DNA from: Parastagonospora avenae f. sp. tritici 18332-5
Lineage: Eukaryota; Ascomycota; Dothideomycetes; Pleosporales; Phaeosphaeriaceae
Direction of reading: 5' to 3'
Assembly (NCBI GenBank): GCA_022559985.1
Contig: JAFJTR010000041.1
Location: forward strand, 186,001-250,000
Length of the DNA: 64,000 nt
The translations under genes and the position numbers were made by a program. Below the pieces are notes generated by a model. The model searched no databases. It had not been told where the DNA came from and saw only the letters and a list, made by a program, of their open reading frames with translations. Shown in pieces: positions 56,090 to 64,000 of the stretch (positions are counted from its first letter, which is position 1; every line of letters starts with the position of its first letter).

Positions 56090-57707
56090 GGTTGCTGTTG
56101 AAACTCAATCTATTTAGGTTTGGGGCCAGTTGAAAACTATGAAATATAGCGAAGGAAGAGGAAAGGAGCAACAACGAATTCAGAATCAACGCAACCGGGG
56201 CAGGCACGTCTTATACGGCTCAGTCAATAAGCTGTGTTTACGCAGCTAGTCGTCAGCTCAACACAGCTACCCCACCATGCCAACGCCTGCATCACCCCCT
56301 TCACTGGTACATGCAGGCCTGCACACCCTGTTCGACATGTCACTGTGCGTCAGTATATGGCCAGAACCCGCTCCATCTCACCAGTGCTTGTTCTGTGTGG
56401 CTTGACGGCAGGTAATCCCGCATCGCTGCGTGTTTGCATCCCGCGGTCCCCATTCGAGAGTCGTCATGGCGGGGCATGATCAAGCATTGGACTAAAAGCT
56501 TGTCTTACTCTAGTGCCGCTGCTATTCCGCATACAGGGATAAGCTAACGGTCATGGGCCGAGTCTTAGCGGGGTTGCGGTATACAGGCGTAACCTACATC
56601 AGGGTGTTGGCTATTTGCAGACCGCCCTTTGTCGTGTAGCATGATGTCTGCAAGAATTGGCCCGGCTACGCCTCGTTTGCCCTGAACTGCAGCAAGCCTC
56701 CCCACATTTCAGCCGATGCTACCTCACGGCACGATTGAAGCTCAGCATGTATACGAAGCTGTACGAGGGATGACGATTGGTCATCCGTGTGAATCACCGA
56801 ACGTTTGGCCCGCGGGACGACCCTTGAGCTGCCGAAGGAAAATCCCGCAATTTTGATCGTAAGAAAAGAACTATAATAGCTTTGGTAGTCTATAGTAGAG
56901 ACTTGACTTCTGGCAAAGAAATTTGAGGCTAAGCGCAGCTCTTGTACAACTCAACGACGAATAAAGGTGTTTAGGGACTTGTCAGCGAAATAATAGTCTG
57001 GAGGCATAAACAGCGCTGAAATTTTTCAGATGAGACCAATATCATCCTGTGTATAGCTTCAGGCTATTGGATCAGTTGCCACCTGCATCTCAATCGCTCT
57101 CCATCGTCGTCGAGAATATGTAGCGTGAAAGCACGTGTGCAGTAACGGATACTTCAAGTTCCCTTCAAGCAGCACATCACAGAGAATCTTGCCACGAAAT
57201 CCGCAGGGTATCAACATATTGTGTGCCGCAACAGCCGCACTCTTCCATGCAAAAAGTGATCGAGAAACCGAAATCGGTGGATATTGTGGCTAAAACCACA
57301 GCTGCATAAAGTCATCAAGGCCACTCTTCCTTCATGACATTAACGTAACGCTACCAGGCATCGCCTTCAGATAACAACCGCCCTCCAAACTCCGTCTTCT
57401 TCAAACTAAAATCTGTCCAAGCTTGCCGAAATTCTACGCATACCGAGAAGCTGACATGTAAACACACTAAACATTATAGCATCTTGAACTCCCTTATGGT
57501 GCGCTAGTCCGAGCCCGGGCTCAGGTTAAGTATGATGATATGATGGTGCTCAACAGCCCCATGAAGTTCTGGCAGGGCGGCTGTCGCGAGTTGTCTTTTC
57601 GCGGTCGACGGTGAAAGCATATGCCCACAAATGCAAAACCCCACCTCCTCCACACCCGTGGAAAACACCGATACTTCCATCTCTTCATCAACCACTCCAT
57701 CTCTCCC
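56090..57707. other. intergenic 1.6 kb between GAD and the Zn2Cys6 gene
   Basis: This is the GAD promoter on the left and the 3' side of the regulator gene on the right. Only short frames without protein character are present. No tRNA or repeat recognised. Confidence 0.4.
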
Positions 57708-60378
57708 TCATATTATATTCGCGATGCTGATCCGGCTCGAGCTCGAGGGCGCCGGACTAGGTGGCGGCGCAGCTTTTGGCGACAAATTCGCGTCCGTTGC
57801 CAGCTGCACTCGTTTGACGGGGTTATGCGGTGTCGAATAATAGCTCGAAGTACGCGGTCGACTTTCGTCCGAGAGCTGACGAATCAAGTGCTCGATCCTT
57901 GCCCAGTCATTCCAACCTTGCTTCGGTGAAGGAGGAGAAGGTGCGTCGCGCATTGGCTCGTCGCGTGAAGTATCGTGTTGCGAGGTCGTGGGATTGACCT
58001 TCCATACCCAGGAATGCTCAATGTTGCCCTGTGCATCGCCACTGACGTACGCCAGCATCTCTTCTTCGTGGTCCATTTGCTGCGGACTCCCGTGGCCGCT
58101 GCGCACGCGGCTCAGCAGCTGCTCGAGGAAGAAAGCCGTGTACCTCCCACATTCGCCATTCAGGTTGCGGTTCGGTCCGATTGCGCTCGACAGATGTAGG
58201 CACATGAGTGCGGCGTCGTAGTCTCCGCGAAAGCACAGCACCAGTATGCAGCGCCACAAGTGCAGGCATACCATGTTACTGGCTATGGTCATGACCCGTA
58301 TTTGCCAGCTCTTCTCAGAATCTGCTCTTGCTGGACTGTGCAATGTCCGGGAAATGTATTTGGCTGTCTCCTGGGCGAGGGAGATACATCGGCTTAAGGC
58401 TTCTGTACGTTCCTGGGGTCGACAAACTGGTGTGAGGTTGCGCCTGTAGAGGTGGAATTGGGCTGACAGTAACGTGAAGAGGGGTGGTAATGCTGTCGTA
58501 TCCAGAGCGGCAGTTGAGCTCGGTCGATAGGATTCGGGTAGAAGCGAGATTCTAGAACGGAACTGCTCGTCAAAGCTATGTAAGACCTGAGGGGGAACGA
58601 TGCTAGATTTCAGAGCTTGGTAAAGTGGGGCGTGTAGCCTTGTGATTTGTATAACCGCGAGAAAGCCGGTGTACGGTGCTGAGACTGCATGAGAGCGAGT
58701 GATGCCCTGCGCCTGGATATAGCGGTCTTCGACTGGAGACGGGAGGGAGGCTTCGCAATCGTCCTCGTTGATCGACATTGGCCGGTGCGAGTCTAGAGAC
58801 GTGATCCTGTAAGCCTGTCAGTTATGGATTAATCACATACACTTCTCCAGCTTACCTATCGCGAGTGTATATAGCCCACCACAGTCTGCGTCGAGTTTCG
58901 ACGTCAATTGTTGAGCCAGTGCTAATATTGCAGTGTGCATTTAATTCCTGAGCGGCGCGAGCAGCTGAGCTCAACCACATCGAGCCAGTTGATCTCCAAT
59001 TCTGGTCGGATGCGAAGATGCTCAGCAGAAAAGCTGCTTGTGCAAACTGAAACGTGATGTCTTGTGGCCATGGCGTTAAAGACTGTACCGCGGTATCAAA
59101 ATACGCAGTGCTTTCAGGCGACGTCGGTGTCGAAATCTGCAGAGTGCCACATGCCAGGATTGCGAAGAAGAGCCCGATCCATTCTCGAGTCGTGCCGTCG
59201 AGGCTTTTTGCGGTGTAAACGTCGTCAACCTCACGCTGCAAGGTTGGCCAGTGAACAATTGGATACCACTCGTGGGTAGAGTCAAGATACGATCGTGACA
59301 GGCGTGCAAAGTCGGCTCGAGGAGGTAGTTCGGGCGGTACTGTGCTTTTACTCCTGCGAGTGGCGCCAGAGGCAGAAGATGTCGCAAATATGCCATGGGC
59401 GTGTGCCCGGAGATTGTCGCGCACATGATCAAAGTTCTTCATAACAGGCGCGGCAATCCGTTGCGGACCAGGCGGCACCGTAGGCTGTGTTTCCGCATAC
59501 ACTCGTTTTGGTTCGGTGCGTTCCATGGTGGTGAAGTCCCCACCCAGTGAATTTGATCGCGTTGGCCCGTTCATGTGGGTCAGTTCAGCCAGTTGGCTGT
59601 TCATCTGCGTCAGTTCGGCAATTTGGCTTTGAAGATCCTGTACTTGTCTAGAGCATGAGTCAGTAAATTACCAATGCAACAAGAGTACCGTCGTACTTGA
59701 TAGACGACATGCGCCGGTTTGTCTCTTTCGTGAACTGACACTTATGATTCCGGCTCGAACATTCGGAACAGGCGGAGGTTTCTGTGGCATCGCACTACAT
59801 CGCGAGTCAGATCTCTGGTCAAATAATGCTCACTTTGCTCCATACATCCACGCGGAACAGAGGAATGAATATCGAGTACAGCGTCTGACGTATGAATGCT
59901 CTCGGTAGGGTGATAAAGCAATACGATACCTAGCTGTGACTCTGGATCTTCAAGCTCTTGTTTGAGTAAAGAGGAGCATGCGCCCACAGTTGGCGTCGCA
60001 GACTGCAAGCTATACGATAGTACGACGTACCTTGACTTTCCTCTCCCTACAAGCATCGCATGAAGGATCCTTCCTCCGTTGCCTGTAAGCCCTCTTCTGG
60101 GCGTTCAAGCTTGCTGACGAGATCTGTGTCGGTGATATCATCATCAGGGGCGGCTCGTGACTCTGCATTTCAGGCAGACTTCCAGAGCCAGTGCTCGGAG
60201 ACGTCGAATGGCTGTAAGAAGTTGACGAGTAGCCAGGCGATCGTGAGAGTGTGAAGGGAGGGTTAGGAGCCGTGAGAGTGGTGGTCCGCGTCGACGACGT
60301 CGCATTCGCAAACGGATTGTGGGGTGGTATCATGGTCCGTGGTGATTGTTCCGTTGTATGTGTAGGAGATCTACGCAT
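57708..60378 (-). CDS. Zn2Cys6 transcription factor (fungal_trans domain)
   Basis: Four exons, 60378-60031, 59794-59697, 59647-58856 and 58806-57708, give 778 aa. The Zn cluster is C107-x2-C110-x6-C117-x7-C125-x2-C128-x6-C135, completed by splicing a 236-nt intron exactly between K116 and C117. A linker and a heptad-like coiled coil follow (QVQDLQSQIAELTQMNSQLAELTHM). The fungal_trans domain (about 210-500) includes EWYPIVHWPTLQREVDDVY, RRLWWAIYTRDR and SLDSHRPMSINEDDCEASLP. A Ser/Thr-rich N-terminal 90 residues and a Pro/Ser-rich tail flank it. DNA target and pathway cannot be read. The neighbours (GAD and a gene-free stretch) give no hint. Confidence 0.92.
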
Positions 60379-62853
60379 GATGGCGGAGTTCTGTTGGGCT
60401 ACCAGCCCTGTGGATGGAGCGGATGGGTCGAATCGGTCGAGGCTGTCGGCACTGGGGCTCGTAACGCTACTGTGGGGAATAATGGCTTCTTTCGGCAGCT
60501 ACCGAATCACCCTATCTGTAGAAGAAAAGACTGGGGAGACGCAATTGGCGCGATCAACGCTCAATGCATATCATCAAGTCCTTTTGCCGGCAAAGTGGGA
60601 AAGACTGAGATCTGATGTGTGCGCTGACTAAAGCAGTCTACCAGCTGAGAAGGCACAAGTTTGTGCGAGGACCCTAGTACAAGGTGTCGAGTGACCCGGC
60701 TATCATGTAGTGGGTGCAGATGTCGGGTGTTCCGTGTCGCTTGAGCAAGTCTTGCCAACCAACCGCCGGACAACTTGCAGGATGTGCACAAGCGTAAGCT
60801 TGAAGACGATGGACCAGCCCACTTCTGCAGACAGCCTCAAGCCACAACAGTCTTTAGCATGGTCTTTGCGTTTGTTGTAGTGTCGAAGTGTGGTAGTGTG
60901 AGAGTGTCTGGCAAAGAAGAAAGATCGAAGTTCCTAGCGAGGGATCGTGAAACGGCGAAAGACCAGAGTACGAGCAATCAGGGGTTTGCTTTGACTTGCA
61001 TCAAGAGCGGCACTGGGGCGGCGATCAGTCTATTCCCCGACAACAAAAAAGGTGTTTGCTCGGCACGCTCGACGAAGGGTACAAGAACTAGACTTGGTCG
61101 CCACCATCCATTACGATATCGGGCGAGTGCTTTGAGCTACACAGGGGATTGACCAGCATCCCCTGTCCCGCGGCACGTGTCACTTTGCGATGGTTGATGA
61201 CTTGGGACTGGGAGAGAACACTTGCGAGCTAGTCAAGGGTCAAAACATCCCGGTGTAGTGGATTGAAGAACGGCTAGCTGAAGCCACTCGTGTCGAAAGT
61301 CAACGCGGCTTATGCATAACACGTACCTGTGATCATGGTAGCCAAAGCTAAATGCGGGTAGGTAGCGCCACAGGTGTCTTCGAGGTCTGCTTGCCTCTTG
61401 TCATACGGCTGAACCGATACATGTCATGCACATGATTACTGCCCAATTTTCCCGACATGCATGTTCGAAAGTTGCCCTGACATAGAGAGCGTGCGTAGCG
61501 AGTACTCCTAGTCTAGTCAAGCTACTGTATTGCAGGCTGAGAACTCAAGATTGAAAAGGCCGCGTCGGATGTAGATCCGGGATTTCTATCAAACAGCGAG
61601 GTAGATCGTTGCCTTGTCCCGACAGCGATCCCAGAAAAATAAGGGACATCTGTGATCTGCTTGTTGCCGAGACACGCGCTACTGGAAGAAATTTGGGGAT
61701 AACGACTCTTCCACACCGTCTAAACGGTTGTCCGGTAGGCCATTTTGGTGACAAGCAAAGGCATGGGTAAAATTGTGGGTCCACCTCTCGCATGCTCGCT
61801 TACGCCTGTGGAATGGCCAGAGCACGGCTTCTACCTGCAGCACAAGGTGTTCTCGGACGAATTGGTCAGGGCGACGATGAGCGAGGCGCAAGGCAAGTTC
61901 CCCCTCAGGCCACAAGTGTCTACACATCTGTCATTGTGGATCCGACTACGGTGCATGAGTCCGACCTATGGAACGCAGGATTGGCACAACCTGCCTCGGG
62001 TGTTGAGAAGCAAATTTTCGGGGCGCGGCGAACTGCAGCCGCTGAGTTACCGTAAAGGGCTCCGATTTGCGGGTACTCTCGCTATGGGATATGAGTAGGG
62101 TCAGAGGCGGAACTGCGGGTCAAGGAGAATTACGATAATCCACCAAACGGCTGCGTGCCTCTCATCTCCTCCAACAGGGTGGTGAGCACCTCAGCCAACC
62201 ATTCTCTACGGAGCAGTACGGAGCAGCCCTCGGAAGGGCATACTCAGCGAACCCGCGGGTAGGTCAAGTCAGACCCATGTCCTAGTGCCGTCAACCAGTG
62301 TGGCACCGCTGGAAAACGTGCTTTCCCCACGTTGCAGCCTGTGCCCGTCGCGGAAGACCCACAGGAAGGGGTCGGAGAAGGTCCAGCGCTTCTAGCCTGT
62401 AGCCATATCAAGCCGCTGTTCTTGGCACTAATACAACTCGAACCAGGACAGCCGCAGATTGAGTTGTCATTCGGGGCCGAGGCGACCAGATCCCAGGCTG
62501 ACGAGTGGGAAACGATGCCTCTCAACTGCCGAAGATGCCGTCTACACTCTAGACCTCTGGAGACACACATCGGTCTTAAGCCCTAGCTGCTGCCCGAGAT
62601 CAACCGCGCGGATCTGGTGCCTCAGGAGATCTGTGCCCATCGAATCACAGATGGTGCCCTGTCGTATCGTTGGACACGTCGATTTTCCGCACGAGCGAGC
62701 ACCCGACTGCTGGAGCACGTCACATCGGTCAAGACAACCATTATCGATGTGCCTATGTGCCTGTGCGTGCAGAGATGCTGTAGAACTAGGCCCTTGGCAA
62801 GTTTCGATACTTGAGTACTTTGATTCGAGGTGACCTCGAGATGTAAATATATC
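60379..62853. other. gene-poor stretch, one stop-poor frame
   Basis: No gene can be supported. In one plus frame, 61792-62812 has only four stops in about 340 codons, with runs of protein-like residues (VEWPEHGFYLQ in the frame beside it), so a worn-out gene is possible. No family recognised. Confidence 0.3.
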
Positions 62854-63537
62854 TTACGTGGTGGTGGCTTGTACGCCCTCGGATCTGTCGCGTGGGTGCG
62901 GACGTACCAATGTAACACCCGACATGTATTGATTCCATGCTGTGCCGCCTTTCGCTTCAGCTTGTATTGCCATGAAGCTGCCAAAACCAGACGTCGAGAT
63001 CTGCGCAGAGGTTTGCGCATGATTGCGTGGCCACAGAGCGGCTCGGCAGCTTCCGTTCGGCGAGACAACCGATGGTGTCGAAAATCTCGGTCTTCGACGA
63101 CCGACCTGCTCGCGCGATGCATCCACCAGCAAGCCCAGCACTGCCTCTGCTCTTGGCAGACCGGAAGCATAGGTTGAATTAGGTTTTACTCCTGCTGGTC
63201 CCGCCGATAAGACGCCGTTGAGGGCTTGCAGGCTATTATGCTCCGCCGATCGCTTTGCCTGACCGTTTCCAGCAGCGAGAGATCGACATGTCATTTGTAC
63301 CAGACAAGCCTTGCGTCGCCCTCTCGACCTGCCAAGATTTGTGATTTGGTCATCTTGTTGCTGGCGTGCGCCGGATATCAACGCATCCCGAGGGTGTGAT
63401 GCTGCTGAGTGGCGAGAATGAAGATCGCAACCTCGTCGAGCGCGGCAGTTGCCCGTGCTGAAACAGAGAAAGCTCAGCATCGCAAATGATGGCGGAATCG
63501 ACATGGCGCTATCACATTGTGTCGACAAGATGTGCAT
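62854..63537 (-). CDS. orphan ORF, 227 codons, unknown
   Basis: The minus-strand frame from ATG 63537 (open further to 63576) to the stop at 62854 is long for chance in this base composition. The peptide is rich in Arg, Ala, Ser and Gly, has a hydrophobic patch near the start (FAMLSFLCFSTG) and no recognisable motif. It could be a lineage-specific gene or a chance frame. Confidence 0.25.
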   Translation of the reverse strand: MHILSTQCDSAMSIPPSFAMLSFLCFSTGNCRARRGCDLHSRHSAASHPRDALISGARQQQDDQITNLGRSRGRRKACLVQMTCRSLAAGNGQAKRSAEHNSLQALNGVLSAGPAGVKPNSTYASGLPRAEAVLGLLVDASREQVGRRRPRFSTPSVVSPNGSCRAALWPRNHAQTSAQISTSGFGSFMAIQAEAKGGTAWNQYMSGVTLVRPHPRDRSEGVQATTT

Positions 63538-63576
63538 GTGAAGATGAAGTTTGTGGATGGTGTCGTCCTCGGCCAC

Positions 63577-64000
63577 CTCTGCATGCGGAAGTGTGCCTCT
63601 TGCGCCCTACTGCGTACACTTGGCCAATCACAGGCCGCAAATCTGGCCGGAGAACAAGCCGGACCGCGAGACGGCTGGAGAAGCAATTTCAACAACAGCC
63701 GTTGGTGCTTGCCTTAGACTTTGTGGCTGTCGCACCATCCAAACACTACCATGGTGGACACGGGACGACGTCCGGTAAGGAGAGACACGTCTGACAAGTA
63801 CGCCGAGCGCTGGTGTAAGGGTACCGGCATAGCGGCGTTTGGGAGAGCGGTAACAACCTTAACGGGACTTCTTGACTCGAGCATCGCCAGCTCGCTTCGA
63901 CGCTCTTCTTCTTCGTATCTTCCTTCAACTAGAGCTGGTGGGGCCTACGGACGTAGTGGTAACACCTTGGCATCGTGAGATGGCGGTGAAGTTGGCCGAC
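63577..64000. other. right edge, nothing recognised
   Basis: Short frames on both strands, none convincing. Confidence 0.35.

Noticed and set aside
1..64000. CRISPR arrays, bacterial operons, tRNA or rRNA genes
   Set aside because: None seen. The gene structure is eukaryotic, and I found no cloverleaf candidates or regular spacer-repeat arrays by eye.

Overview
The window is nuclear DNA of a filamentous ascomycete (Pezizomycotina). Most genes carry short 44-82 nt GT-AG introns. The contents are typical of this group: HET-domain genes, a NACHT/ankyrin STAND protein, a Zn2Cys6 regulator, a secreted deuterolysin, a GH31 alpha-glucosidase and 5-bp-TSD solo LTRs. Pleosporales/Dothideomycetes is my best guess; that is inference, not something read directly from the sequence. 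Gene models below were spliced by hand, and each intact multi-exon model keeps its reading frame through to the stop.

Left third (1-20.1 kb), accessory in character: a possible partial gene at the left edge; a secreted deuterolysin (M35); two decayed genes carrying in-frame TGA codons (4.4-5.4 kb and 6.5-7.3 kb); a large secreted GH31 alpha-glucosidase; three solo LTRs packed into 1.2 kb (12.2-13.3 kb); a secreted RNase T1-like protein with all four catalytic positions; an unrecognised two-exon gene; a cytochrome P450; and a HET-domain protein.

Middle (20.3-40.1 kb): a divergent pair matching the Aspergillus nidulans lam (lactam utilisation) locus. One gene is a 1238-aa biotin carboxylase-KipA-KipI-biotinyl fusion and the other is LamB/YcsF, with a shared promoter holding CCAAT and GATA motifs. 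It is followed by an aldo-keto reductase and a secreted S9 prolyl peptidase. Next comes a self/non-self-type cluster: a HET gene killed by one nonsense codon and by a solo LTR in its coding region, an intact HET gene, and a NACHT-ankyrin protein whose P-loop is split over a 25-nt microexon. A DUF1989 gene, a family linked to urea/guanidine carboxylases in bacteria, ends the block.

Right part (40.5-60.4 kb), mostly conserved housekeeping genes: 2-isopropylmalate synthase, a DENN-type LCHN/DENND11-like protein, UTP10 (ribosomal small-subunit processome) divergent from NRDE2 (nuclear RNA surveillance), glutamate decarboxylase (six exons) and a Zn2Cys6 transcription factor. The last 3.6 kb contain no gene I can identify, only weak open frames.

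Themes: nitrogen salvage (lam pair, DUF1989, glutamate decarboxylase), secreted enzymes (deuterolysin, GH31, S9 peptidase, RNase), and an incompatibility/NLR block being eroded by LTR insertion and C-to-T type nonsense mutations.
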